In this document: positions 11,345 through 22,471 of the stretch, piece after piece
How the letters are laid out: each line of letters opens with the position of its first letter
How positions within the stretch are numbered: position 1 is the stretch's first letter
Program-made: the position numbers and the translations under genes
Origin: Acorus gramineus
Lineage: Eukaryota > Streptophyta > Magnoliopsida > Acorales > Acoraceae
Direction of reading: 5' to 3'
Assembly: GCA_030737835.1 (NCBI GenBank)
Contig: CM060854.1
Location: 20,291,356-20,355,355, forward strand
DNA: 64,000 nucleotides
The notes under the pieces: generated by a model
Told to the model about the DNA's origin: nothing
The model's database searches: none
Seen by the model: the letters and a program-made list of their open reading frames with translations, nothing else

Positions 11345-12509
11345 ATTTTTTTTTTTTATGTTCAGTGAACACTGAAAAAAGGGTTTTTTTTCCCCTTCTT
11401 GTGTTTATGGGTTGTTTGGTTTTTTTTATGGAATTGTCTTTTTAGCTGAAGAAAATGAAAATATGAGCTTTTCACAACTGATGTAAGAGTTAAAATTTTC
11501 AGTCACTGAAGAATGACTAAGACATTTTAAGGATGTGTTATAGGAAGTGAAATTGTGATTTGTCAAACAATGTGTGATACAACTTTTCTTCATTTTTAAT
11601 TGAGTTTCTTTACATGCAATTGATGAGTTTATGCTCTGATTGGAATACTTTTTTCAAAAAAAAAAAAAAAACTTTTTCAAGATTGTTACAATATGAACTA
11701 GAACATAACATCCATACAGACTGAACATGAACAGCTGACTTGAATTATGAAAACAGAGACACTTCCTCAGTTTATTATAAATAATGGTATATGAATTTGC
11801 TCATTGAGCTTCGTATTTTACATCGGCATTGTTTGGTCTCCCTGGGTTTTGCAGATCATTGTGCTAAGCAAACATTGTGTCATAGGTCAATCACATATGG
11901 ATAAGTATGTCCAAATGAACAGGTTCACTGGAGAATTAATTATATGGAGCACTGTTGTATGAAAGAAAATTGAATTAACAGTTCAACCTGAGCCTATCAT
12001 TCAGCATGTTGTAGACTTGCTATATGTAGCTGTATTTAATAGTATGTTCATAATAACTTTGTTTTTAAAACCTTATCAAAACTAAACCAACAAAAAAAAA
12101 CTTTGTTTTGCTTTTTGCATAGCCAAACAGGCATGATATTAAAATTCACCAGGAGTTCTGCTCTCAGATAATACATGCTACAAGGGATTTGAAAACATCT
12201 ATTGATGGATTTGTTTTCCAAAGGTTTTTTCTCTGCATTCAGATGACTTTTGCAGTGAAGTACACAAAAAAAAAAATTACACATGACATTGTCAATGCCA
12301 CAAAAAGATTGTGCCAACATCCTTTTAACAGGAAAATTATACATGCTACAAAGGAAAATTACATGCTACAAAGAAAATGCCACACAAGTAAAAATCTATT
12401 GATGGATTTGTTTTCCAAAGTGTTGAGTTCTTTCTTTAACTTTCTTGGGATAAACCTGCATTAAAATTTTAAAAGCATGGTAGTGGATTAGCTTTCTTTA
12501 GCTTTCCAA
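11345..12509. other. Noncoding interior of the MULE, downstream of the transposase gene
   Basis: AT-rich, with many T runs. A segment with TCTATTGATGGATTTGTTTT occurs twice (about 12198 and 12397), a partial duplication about 200 bp apart. It may hold the 3' untranslated region or further exons of the transposase gene, which runs toward it. No convincing extra exon is identified here. Confidence 0.5.
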
Positions 12510-12559
12510 TCAAATACTAGTGAAATAGAAACATTGAAATAAAAGAGTATAACAATTAC

Positions 12560-12630
12560 CTAAGGATGAAACACTGTCATCATCTCTATTAGAACAACTT
12601 GGATTTGCATCGTTATTGCAAGGAGAAGAC
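12560..12630 (-). CDS. Possible second coding exon of the FAR1-type gene
   Basis: The first-exon frame reaches a stop at 12700-12702 that overlaps a good splice donor (TCG then GTAAGA, exon ending at 12704). A 73-nt AT-rich intron ends in TTTAATGTAG at 12631. The next 71 nt continue the frame with no stop and end in TTAG followed by GTAATT, another possible donor. If that donor is unused, the frame stops at 12510-12512. Skipping this intron would keep the 729-residue form. Inferred from splice consensus and frame continuity only. Confidence 0.4.
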
Positions 12631-12699
12631 CTACATTAAAGACAAATAATACATTTCAATACATTAAATAAAAATCAATGAATAATAAATGTCACATTC

Positions 12700-14889
12700 T
12701 TACCGATTACTAAGCATTGGACAGTTTCTTTTATCGTGCAATTGTCCAACTTTTCCACACCCATGACAACGCCTCAGTTTATCATTTCTCTTTCTGTTTG
12801 CAATCTCCTTTCCTCCTTTTAACCTTTTTCCACACCCCTTTGCCCTGACTTGATTTGGATCACTAAAACTGACTTGAGTATTACTTGTATTCTGTGTAAT
12901 TGGATCAGCACTTCCACTACCAACCACATGTTTGGTCTTCTCGAGCACATTATCCAACGCATCAGTAAAGATCTTCCTTGCATCTTCACTTAACAGGACC
13001 TTATCAATCACATCCGAAGCATGTTGGAATAATCTGCTCCGTTGCATAAGTAGTGATCTATCATCAGTTATCTCTGTACCATCTTCAGCTACGACTCTCT
13101 CAGACTTTGCAGTTTTGGTCCATCTCTTCAAGATGTACTGATTCGATAAATGGACAACATCATGCATTTTGTTCAAATATGCTAAAATGTGCTTACATGG
13201 GATTCCTGCACTCTCAAATTTTTTGCAGCTGCATGAAACAAAATTCAAACCTTTTTCATAAATAATTTCTCGCACTTTGTACTTCTCATCATTGGTTTTT
13301 TTAACCTTATACATGCAGTGATGCTGATTCTCATGGACAAGTTCAAATCTGAAATTGAAGCTTTCCCACAACTCATCTTGAAATTTATAGAAATTCTTAC
13401 GCGTATAAATTTCAGGCATTTGCCTTCCCATCTCCATTGGCAACTTCAACACGGGCTTCTCATTCACATCAATATGATCAGCCATCAGTTCTTCATGCCA
13501 TTGGCGTACAAGTCCCCTATTAAATTGAATCATAAAATCCACTAATGAATTTTTCTTAGACACATACCTCTTGAAGAAGGAATGAGAACTTTCCGCTCTT
13601 TGGCTACTTGACATTCCGGCAGAGAATACATTATTCACATATGCAGGTACCCATGCCGAACGAATTTCATACATTGACTGCATCCACCTATTGTCATTAA
13701 GCCCACTTTTCTGAACAACCTCCATCCATGATGAGTCAAACTCTTCCCTTGTCTCTGATTCCCATATGCACTTTTGGAAGTACCTGTAATAATCCCTGTA
13801 TTTGACTGCATCCAGCTTCTCAGAGAATTTATTCAGGATGTGCCAACTGCAGTACCTGTGAAAAACATTTGGAAGAGCTTGGGAAATGGCTTTAGTCATT
13901 GCTGGATCTTGATCAGTGATAATCATTTTGAGGGAATTGCCTGGCATAGCTTTCTTGAATTGCTCAAATAGCCAAATAAAAGAATCTGTTGTCTCATCAC
14001 ATAAAAAAGCACATGCAAAAATGATTGTTTGGCCATGATTATTAACCCCCATCAATGGTGCAAATATCATCCCATATCGATTCGTGTTGTATGTTGTATC
14101 AAATATAACTACATCACCATAGAATCTGTAAGCACGCCTAGAGGTTGCATCAGCCCAAAAACAATGAGTAATTCTTTGTTCATTATCTGACTTGATTTTG
14201 AAATAGAAAGACGAATTCTTTTCTTGTTCTAAAAGAAAATGCTCATGCAACATATCTCCATCATGCCCCTTCATCTCATTACGTTGATCTCTTTCATAGT
14301 TATAAATGTCTTTTTGTGTACACCCAATATTTTCTATTCCTCCGGCTTGCATCTCAAGAATGCTAAATTGTTGATGTGTTGGTACATTTACTGAGCCAAG
14401 CTGTTGGGTTAAGGATTTTTGGACACTTGAAACACTACGGTGAGATCTTAACAGATGTACCTTTCGTGGGGTTGCCAATGGATGGTTGTGACTCTCAACA
14501 AATACAGTCACTACAAATGTGCCAGATTTGGACTTGACAACTGCAATCTTTGCCTTACAATCCTCTTTTATTATGCCCCGACGCCTTTTTTTCTGATTAA
14601 CATCTTCCCTAGAATATGTTCCTTCTTTATAGCACACATACTCCTTCCTTAAGACTTCATTAGTGTCCCTACTCTTCCGACTCGAATGAATTCGAACACT
14701 AAATCCAGCTTCTTTTGCATATTTGTTGTAGAACTCATGCACATCATTTAGTGTTTGAAATTCTTTTCCTTTTGTAGGCTTCAATTCATAATTTACTTGA
14801 GGAGTGTAAACAACATTGCAAGAATTTGAATCTAACTCTTCTTCATGTTGGCTGCATTCATTCTCCACTCCCAAGTCCAGATTATCCAT
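12700..14889 (-). CDS. FAR1/FHY3-type MULE transposase
   Basis: The 729-residue protein has the full FAR1-family order: a FAR1 DNA-binding zinc domain (about 48-138, with C86, C111, H134 and H136), a MULE-type DDE domain (about 255-390) and a SWIM zinc finger (about 550-570, CSC, then CKH). A C-terminal CCHC zinc knuckle follows (C708, C711, H718, C723). The catalytic acids expected of the superfamily appear retained: D264 in FDTTY, D326 in ITDQD, and an acidic residue in the EEFDSSW segment (E382/E383). There is no internal stop. The gene lies inside long inverted repeats, so I read it as the element's own transposase; a domesticated FAR1-related regulator is the alternative. The start at 14889 is the first ATG after stops. 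A downstream exon at 12560-12630 is possible. Confidence 0.92.
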   Translation of the reverse strand: MDNLDLGVENECSQHEEELDSNSCNVVYTPQVNYELKPTKGKEFQTLNDVHEFYNKYAKEAGFSVRIHSSRKSRDTNEVLRKEYVCYKEGTYSREDVNQKKRRRGIIKEDCKAKIAVVKSKSGTFVVTVFVESHNHPLATPRKVHLLRSHRSVSSVQKSLTQQLGSVNVPTHQQFSILEMQAGGIENIGCTQKDIYNYERDQRNEMKGHDGDMLHEHFLLEQEKNSSFYFKIKSDNEQRITHCFWADATSRRAYRFYGDVVIFDTTYNTNRYGMIFAPLMGVNNHGQTIIFACAFLCDETTDSFIWLFEQFKKAMPGNSLKMIITDQDPAMTKAISQALPNVFHRYCSWHILNKFSEKLDAVKYRDYYRYFQKCIWESETREEFDSSWMEVVQKSGLNDNRWMQSMYEIRSAWVPAYVNNVFSAGMSSSQRAESSHSFFKRYVSKKNSLVDFMIQFNRGLVRQWHEELMADHIDVNEKPVLKLPMEMGRQMPEIYTRKNFYKFQDELWESFNFRFELVHENQHHCMYKVKKTNDEKYKVREIIYEKGLNFVSCSCKKFESAGIPCKHILAYLNKMHDVVHLSNQYILKRWTKTAKSERVVAEDGTEITDDRSLLMQRSRLFQHASDVIDKVLLSEDARKIFTDALDNVLEKTKHVVGSGSADPITQNTSNTQVSFSDPNQVRAKGCGKRLKGGKEIANRKRNDKLRRCHGCGKVGQLHDKRNCPMLSNR

Positions 14890-15571
14890 TTTAGTATAAA
14901 CTAAAAAGCCAAAAAAAAAGAAGAATAAGCTCCAAACTCTTATATGAAAAAAGCTTCAAACCAAAATAAACAGAGACATTTTCAAATGACAAAACTCAAG
15001 TAAACTCATCAATAAAATTAACGCATGAATTACATGTCTCCTTAAAACATTCAAACCAGAACAAAAAAAAACAAAAAGTCCAACATTTTTTTTCACATGC
15101 CATGTTCATGTTTTATTTGTTGAATTAGGTGATTAAAAGTGGCTTAGTGAGAACCAGAAAATGGAGTTGATGTTTATAATATCATAACTGTTATTAGCCT
15201 TGTAGCAGGGCTCAGAGTACACCTTCAAAAATCTAATACAATGAATCATAATATTCTAAAAAAAAAAAATTTAAAACAAGATCCATAACATTCCTAATAT
15301 CTGAGTTCTTAAAATATGTCTCCAAAAAAAACTTCAAATGACAAAAACTCTTATATGAAAAAAAAATCAAATCACAAACTATATTTTCTTGACAGGCAAT
15401 GTTCATGTTCATAATCCACCCCCAAAAAAGCCCTAGATTAGAAAGAAAAAAAGCCCTAGATTTACTATACCAGTCACCATGGAGTGTTACACCAAACCTT
15501 TGCGTGATCTATCGATCGGGAAGGGTGATCGGCATCGGGAGGGACCGTCGGGGAGGACTATCGGCGTTGGG
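14890..15571. other. 5' region of the transposase gene
   Basis: AT-rich leader and promoter region between the transposase ATG and the right inverted repeat. Transcription would run leftward out of the right repeat. No specific promoter element could be fixed. Confidence 0.45.
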
Positions 15572-15835
15572 GAGGGGGAGCGGCAACGGCGTCCATTGGG
15601 GAGGGCTGATCAGCAATTTGAGGGAGGGTTTTTTAACGGTTTCAGTTTTCGGGGAGGGCTGGTTCCGTTGGGTTGTTTTAACTAGGTTGGGTTGGGGGTT
15701 GGTTAAGACTGTAATTGCATTAAATGAGAGCACAAATCAGTGGACTGTTGGTTTTCTTTGGAACTTAATCACAGCCCTCCATTCCCTGTTCTTCTACTCG
15801 TCCGCAAATTTTAAAAAACAGGCGTCCGTCGGAGA
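15572..15835. repeat. Right terminal inverted repeat of the MULE
   Basis: Inverted partner of 10777-11040, ending in GGCGTCCGTCGGAGA at 15835. The plus-strand open frame across it (15399-15887) mirrors the minus-strand frame in the left repeat and is not a gene. Confidence 0.88.
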
Positions 15836-16419
15836 ATTATTGCAACAAATGGGGATTGTAAAAATTATTGCATATAAATGCATGTAGCATCATTTATTTA
15901 TTAAACAATTGAATAATCCATAATAATTCATGGGAAAATGACAAAAAAAGTCTCATAAAAGTTAGAAATATATAAATCATCAATTTTTTTAAATTATACC
16001 AAAAAGTCTTATTTCACAATTTTGAAAACACAAAAGACTAATCTACCCTTATATATTAAATCCTTAACATATTCTATACATTTTAATTTTGTTAAAATAT
16101 TTCACACATTCTCGTGGAGAATTCTTTTTTACTCTAAATTCTTTATGATTAGGTGGACTTTATGAGATATATGCTAATATAGTTTGAGTTTTTTTATAAT
16201 AAACTCCATTAAATGTATGCTTCTTTAAAAAAATAAATATTTAAACTAATTTGAGTTTTTTATTATAAACTAATGACACCATAAAAATATCTGAATAGCC
16301 AAGTAAAAAAAATGTGAATAAGTATTTAGACTACTAAAATATCATCTACTGTATTGGGGTACAACACAGATTTAAATTACATATTATGGTTATACATAAT
16401 AAAAAAGATAAACAACATC

Positions 16420-16465
<46 letters not shown>

Positions 16466-17790
16466 ACACATAATATGATATGTAATAACAACACCTCTAA
16501 GGGGATTGATTTGTGTCATGTAGAGTGAGATTGTTGTTTTATAGAAAAAACAGGTGTTTGGTGTGAAATAACCTAAAAAGGGTTTGAAGGATGTTAAAGA
16601 TCTAATTACATAAGGGTAGATTAGTCTTTTGTGTTTCCAAAATTAGAAAATGTGGATTGTAAAAATTATTGCATATAAATGCATGTAGCATCATTTATTT
16701 ATTAAGCAATTGAATAATCCATAACAATTCATTCATTCTACATATCTATCTGTTATCTAACCAAACGTTTTATGTTGTATTCGTTCCATTGTGTGTTACA
16801 TTTTCAGTTCCAATTTTATCATTAGTTATACCTTAATTTTTAATTTTATATTAAAGGTAAGAATGGAAAAAATAAATATTTTTAATATTTTAAAAGATAA
16901 TGTGAGATATTTATGAAATCTATCTTTTTAATCTATCTATCTATATTAATGATATATTGAATAAATGGTAGTGATCGTTCCACATCATCATATATATTTT
17001 TCGTTATTATTATTTTTTTATTAGATTTAGATTGAGATAATCATATAATATATGTGATAAAAACTAATTTCAGGTCAAATATGAGTTTTACGTTTGATCT
17101 CACTTTTCATCATACAGTAGTCATTTGAAAAACAATATATTACACGGTCATAAATATTTATCAAAAAGCTCTTTCCAACTAGATATTGATCACCCCAATC
17201 GGGGCTATCCTTGAAAAATTATGAATTTTTAATTCTTGATTTTTTTTTTGGTATATATGCCCCTAACAAATCACACTTTTATAAAATATTCATGATTATT
17301 TGTTATTTTCAATAATATTATTCAAAATGGTTCAAATTGTACATGAACATTGTTTTTTTTAATAAATTCGAGCGATATTGTTGGTTTGAGAGTTTCAAAT
17401 TGGGTATTTTTAAAATATACGGTTGGTGTAGGGATATATATGCAAAAAAATCATTTTCAGTTGTAATATATCTTCTTTATGTGTAATTTCATAATAAATT
17501 TTACAAAATTTTTATTTAATAATTATTAAAATTTTTATCATATTATTTATGTATATAAAACATCGTATATCATATCGCATATAAATGAATTAAAAAAAAA
17601 TTGAGGATACTGATTGTGGGTAACTTTTGTAATATATATATATTTTTATTTTTATTTACACGTATGTCGTGCATGAGGGATGTTAAGGCTTGACTGTGAA
17701 TTTAAAAAACAAAAGGAATTTCAAAAATTACATATCTCACCACAAATTATGATTTATTTTTTCCAATCCGATTACACCGTTGCATTACAA
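15836..17790. other. 3' flank of a third, deleted RLP locus, with an inserted foldback segment
   Basis: 15852-15930 and about 16650-16735 are direct repeats of about 80 bp, both matching the RLP1 and RLP2 3' flanks. Between them, 15933-16647 has inverted ends (16010-16075 versus 16580-16645, sharing AAAAGACTAATCTACCCTTA). A TA microsatellite lies at 16423-16461. The remainder to 17790 is AT-rich flank ending in GTTGCATTACAAA, the same sequence found just downstream of RLP1. Confidence 0.6.
16423..16461. repeat. (TA)n microsatellite
   Basis: A pure TA run inside the foldback segment. Confidence 0.9.
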
Positions 17791-17850
17791 ATCTTGGAGC
17801 GTAGAAGATGTAAAGGCTTTATTAAATCTTGTTATCCGGGCCCAGGTATA
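17735..17850 (-). other. Scar of a deleted RLP gene
   Basis: The left half (to about 17790, ending TGCATTACAAA) matches the sequence immediately downstream of the RLP1 stop (3775-3840). The right half (from TCTTGGAG) matches the sequence immediately upstream of the RLP1 start (6816-6870, including the GTAGAAG, TCTTGTTATCC-like part). The two flanks are directly joined with AAAT shared at the breakpoint, so the coding region of a third paralogue is missing (about 2.97 kb by RLP1 coordinates). Confidence 0.78.
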
Positions 17851-18292
17851 TAGATGTTTCGTTACATAACCCCCCAGGGGTACTTAATTACAGTCTTACA
17901 GATAACATGAGTCAATGCAAGCTAACAATATATAAAACACTTAAGACTTACAAGTCAATGGAAGACTTGGGTGAATAGTTCTATGGTGGAGATGGCGTAA
18001 AAAAAAAAAAAAAAAACTACTACGTTGATACACTCAGTCTGTTTTTCAATTCAGTCTACAGTTTAAAAACGGTCTTCTAATTGCGTATGAGTGTATATTG
18101 TGATAGTACAATATATATTCCACTAACACAGCATATGAAAAATTAAACTTTGTTCATTTTTTTCAAAAGAAAAATGATTGTTTATTTAAATATATATTTT
18201 ATTTTTATAACAAAATTATTTAAGTGAATGAGTGTATATTTAAAAATAATAATGACTAAAATGGGGTTACATTTAACAAAAAAATAAATCAA
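17851..18292. other. 5' flank of the deleted RLP locus
   Basis: Homologous to the RLP1 upstream region (6990-8420) but without the MITE at 7506-8247. No gene is seen. Confidence 0.6.
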
Positions 18293-18780
18293 CAGGGTCA
18301 ACAATTCGACTGCAGTCCTTGGACTGCAATCTGATCTCTTCGTTCTATTCGACAGGGTCTTCTTAGTTTAAAGGAATGGAAAGCATCACATATCCTATGT
18401 GAAGGGAACTCATCTGCTGACCTGATTGCTTTATTCCAATCTGTCAGAAGAGAAACAATCCTCTACCCTTCCACAATTTGGTCTGAACTTCGAGCAGCTG
18501 TTACACAGGACAAGACTGGATGACACCCATTTTTTTCTCCCTTGTGTTCACAAAAGGCAGATCTTCTTGTTTTGATCTTATTTCATATATGGATTACAGA
18601 AGATGTTTAATGATGGTGAAGGGATGCAGGTCGACCTGGCTTCGACTTTCCCTCCTTCGTTATCAATAAAGTTTCCCTTGTTGTACTTATTTTTGTGCAT
18701 TTTCATACTCTTTGTAAAGTTTGTTTCTCCACGAAAATACAAAAATTGATTACCAATAAAAAAAAAAGAAAAAAAAAAGA
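18293..18780 (+). mobile_element. 5'-truncated LINE, RNase H end and 3' tail
   Basis: The plus-strand translation gives KEWKASHILCEGNSSADLIA, like the C-terminal RNase H part of plant LINE ORF2. A 3' UTR and an A-rich tail end at about 18780. AAATCAA occurs on both sides (18286-18292 and 18781-18787), fitting a target duplication. RLP1 (about 8420) and RLP2 (about 37915) upstream regions lack the insert. Confidence 0.7.
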
Positions 18781-19149
18781 AAATCAATGGAGCTTAGGTC
18801 AAGTCCACTGTGAAAGATATGTGGGTGATGAAAGTCACCATGGCAGAAGACTTGGGGTCAAGTCAACTCAAATCGAACAATTTTCTTGTGTATTTGGAAC
18901 GGCTTTGTGTGTCTTTCCAATTGAAGATTCAATTTTCTTGTGTATATGGAACGGCTTTGTGTGTCTTTCAATCTCTATCCGACACGGTGGGACATATTGT
19001 CTAGATAGACTTCCGAAAATAATTTAATTAAGACCCGTGGATAGATAATAAGACACGGAACACCCATAAAGAAAAGTTCAGGCGCCCGTGTGGACGTGTG
19101 GTTTAATAATATAACTATTCTTGTGATTGATAGCAATTACAATACAGAT

Positions 19150-19660
19150 ACCTGTATGACGTGGAACATAAGGTCAGAATAATAAAAAATAGATGAGAAT
19201 AGCTAAAAAAAGTTATTTGTTTTGATAGAATTAACCCCGATAGTTATGTCTAGATAAGCTAGGATAAGGCCTGATAACTATTCTAAAGAAATGTTGGAAT
19301 TGCTTATCAAGGCTTATCTATGCCAATGGATAAAAATACTCTTCTCTGTCATTTTAAAAAAATTATCTCACCTAACAGACTCACACAGATTTCAAAAACT
19401 GTCATATCTATCAAATCAATCATATATCTCTCATACTATTCCCAGGCAGTATAATTGTCATTTAAAAAATCATAAACTCTTATTCATTTATTATCAACCA
19501 TTTATCATCACTTTATCCAAGGTGAACCAAATAAAAAAAAAATCATTTTTACGTTTCCCAATGAGAATAACAAAAAAGACAACCAAACAAAAAGTTGTTT
19601 ATTCAGCATGGATTGTTATCTATTTCAGTATAGCTATCGGGAGCGAATAACCTAATATCA
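19150..19660. other. Insertion of about 510 bp in duplication unit 1
   Basis: Other copies read ACAGATAAGGAATAAGC without a break (21116 and 57868). Here about 510 bp intervene. The interior has TATCAAGGCTTATC and many AT-rich parts. No inverted ends are clear; the element type is not recognised. Confidence 0.45.
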
Positions 19661-20583
19661 AATTTCATAAGGAATAAGCAATTAATTCCACTATTCAAAT
19701 AAAGGCTAAAGAAGTGGTTAAATAGGTTAGATGAATGAACACATATTGTCTAGCAAGATACAGTTATTACATTGATTTAAAAAGGGAATTAACGAGTGCA
19801 ATTTAATCAATTGGGTAGTCTTGGAATCATCGTTTAATGATTTTGTTATATTGTGGATTTTGGATGAACATCGTATCATTTTTTGTACTTGGGTAGTCTT
19901 GGCAACATCGTTTGAATGATTTTCTTATATTGGGTAGTCTTTTGAGGTTTTGCTTAATTAAGTTTATACCTTTGAGATCCTTCAAATTTGGTCTGAACTT
20001 CGAGCAGCTGTTACAATACAGCTGTTAAACAGGACAAGACTGGTGTTCCCTTTGTCCGCAAGAAAGGATGACACCCATTTTTTTCTCCTGTGTTCACAAA
20101 AGGCAGATCTTCTTGTTTTGATCTTATTTCATATATGGATTACAGAAGATGTTTAATGATGGTGAAGGGATGCAGGCCGACCTTGCTTCAACTTTCCCTC
20201 CTTCATTATCAATAAAATTTACCTTGTTGTCCTTATTTTTGTGCATTTTCATACTCTTCGTAAAGTTTGTTTCTCCACAAAAATACAAAAAATGATTACC
20301 AATAAAAAAAAAAAGAAAAAAAAAATCAATGGAGCTTAGGTCAAGTCCACTGTGAAAGATATGTGGGTGATGAAGTCACCATGGCAGAAGACTTGGAGTC
20401 AAGTCAACTCAAATCGATCAATTTTCTTGTGTATTTGGAACGGCTTTGTGTGTCTTTCCATAAGATTCAATCTCTAGATATTGTCTAGATAGACTTCCGA
20501 AAATAATTTAATTAAGACCCATAAAGAAAAGTTCGGGCGCCCGTGTGGACGCGTGGTTTAATAATATAACTATTCTTGTGATT

Positions 20584-21092
20584 AGGGCTGGTAAACGAGC
20601 CGAGCAGCTCGGGCTCGGCTTGGGCTCGGCTCGGTTAAAGCTCACTCAGGCTCGTTCGATTAGACAAACGAGCCGAGCTTGAACAATTTTTAAAGCTCGG
20701 TTTGTAAACGAGCCGAGTCCGAGCCGAGCCCGAGCCTAGACGAGCTCGTTTACTTAACTGAAAAAAGGTTAACGAGCCAAGCCCGAGCCCGAACTTATGT
20801 TACTTTCACATGTATAAGGTGTTGTGATTTATGAAATGTGACTTCTTAAATGCTAAACAATTTTTAGCTAAACGAGCCCGAGCCGAGCCTTGATTCGAGC
20901 TTCAGCTTGGCTTGTTTAACAAACGAGCTGAGCCGAGCTTTAACCGAGCTTTTCACGAGCCCAACGAGCCGAGCTTGAACACAAAATGAAGCTCGTTCCC
21001 TAGCCGAGCCGAGCCCGAGCCGAGCCTGATATTAAACGAGCCGAGCCTGAGCAGGTCAAAGCTCGACTCGTTCGGCTCGTTTACCACCCCTA
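20584..21092 (+). mobile_element. GAGCCGAGC-rich foldback element
   Basis: The whole element is an imperfect inverted repeat of GAGCCGAGC/GCTCGGCTCG words with a short unique centre. The termini are AGGGCTGGTAAACGAGC and the complement of TAGGGGTGGTAAACGAGC. CTTGTGATT is duplicated exactly on both sides (20575-20583 and 21093-21101), a 9-bp, Mutator-like duplication. The duplicated unit at 19107-19150 shows the site without it. A second copy is at 55194-55682. Confidence 0.88.
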
Positions 21093-21412
21093 CTTGTGAT
21101 TGATAGCAATTACAATACAGATAAGGAATAAGCAATTAATTCCACTATCCAAATAAAGGCAAGATACACATATTGTCTAACAAGATACAGTTATTACATT
21201 GATTTAATCAAGGAATTAACGAGTGCAATTTAATCAATTGGGTAGTCTTGGAATCATCGTTTAATGATTTTGTTATATTGTGGATTTTGGATGAACATCA
21301 TATCATTTTTTGGACTTGGGTAGTCTTGGCAACATCGTTTGAATGATTTTGTTATATTGGGTAGTCTTTTGAGGTTTTGCTTAATTAAGTTTATACCTTT
21401 GAGATCCTTCAA

Positions 21413-22204
21413 ATTAATTTTTATTTTTGTGGACAAATTAACATGTTTTATGACTTCCTATATTAACTCTCTAGCAAATTTAATTTATTTAGTATTTTTT
21501 GGGGCAATTAATCATGTAAACGTGTCATGGTACATTTGCTCTCTAGCAAAGTTACTTTATTCAGTACTCCACGAGTCAAGGAATTTAAATTGGAATTAAA
21601 TTTCAAGAAATTTGGATTGTTTGGGTGTTCTTTGGAATTGATAGAGGAATTGCTATTGAAGGTTAATGTAAAAAATTGTGATAATTTTTTTGAGTGTTGA
21701 TACACACAGCTCGTTTTACAGCTTATTTTACAGTCCTTTACGCTATGATAACGTAGTATATACTGCACTAACATAGTGTATACTATACTATCATAGTATA
21801 TACTACAGTCCATTTTTTTCATTTTTTCACTATGAAAAAAATACACTAATGTATCTCAGTATATATTTCATTTCATATAAATAACATTCACTTCAAAGGG
21901 TGAGTGTATAATTATATATAAAAAAAGGGGGATGGACTGCAATTGGGGCTGCAAATGGGGCTACGTGTATCTTTTTTCAAATTTATATACAGAATGAACC
22001 ACATATTATGTGCATTTCAAACTTGATAGACATAAGGCTTGAAATCTAGGACCTCATTTATATATTTTTCTAAAACCGATTAGAGATTTCATGTAATTTG
22101 TGCATTGTTTCTAAAACCGATTAGAAATTTTTGAAGGAGAAATTGTGTCTAGGCTTTTCAAAAATGAATGTAAATCTAGACGATAATTAAATGCATCACC
22201 ATAA
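21413..22204. other. Intergenic sequence, no gene seen
   Basis: AT-rich. 21690-21910 resembles the repeated RLP-upstream cassette (TGATACACACAGCTCG, then ATAGTATATAC words). No coding support. Confidence 0.5.
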
Positions 22205-22471
22205 TATGTAATTTTAGTAGTCCAAGAGCTTGAACTGCCCGATGGAGGGTGAACTGTCCAGATATTTCAGCCTTTTAAATATCTTTTGGATATCCAGTCA
22301 GTCCATAGGGAAATACGGTTGTGAAGGATTTTCCAAAATCGGACACCCGCTGCTCCCTGATTCCACTCTTTGATAGATTTATACGGCTTGTAGATAGATG
22401 CCCAAGCAATGTGGTGAATTTTCCTGGTGGCAGAATGTCCTTGCCAAAGGAATGTTTGAAGAACCATTTCG

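Larger units (their letters stand above)
10777..15835 (-). mobile_element. Mutator-like element carrying a FAR1-type transposase
   Basis: The outer ends are inverted copies beginning TCTCCGACGGACGCC. Similarity continues about 265 bp inward on both sides. Between them lie one full-length FAR1/MULE transposase reading frame (12700-14889, minus) and an apparent captured host exon (11106-11300, plus). Total length is about 5.06 kb. I could not find a clean 9-bp target duplication; the left side abuts an AT microsatellite, which may hide it. Intact long inverted repeats around an intact transposase frame suggest an autonomous, fairly young element. Confidence 0.82.
18475..21412. repeat. Tandem segmental duplication, two units of about 1.4-1.5 kb
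   Basis: Unit 1 (about 18475-19985) and unit 2 (about 19986-21412) both begin in the LINE tail at TTTGGTCTGAACTTCG, and both end at GATCCTTCAAA. At 19985 these two edges are joined. Unit 1 carries about 510 bp not in unit 2 (about 19150-19660). Unit 2 carries the foldback element at 20584-21092. Unit 1 has lost about 40 bp of the LINE part that unit 2 retains. Confidence 0.8.

Noticed and set aside
15399-15887. 162-residue open frame
   Set aside because: It is mirrored by the minus-strand frame at 10683-10994 because both lie in the MULE inverted repeats. No protein features.
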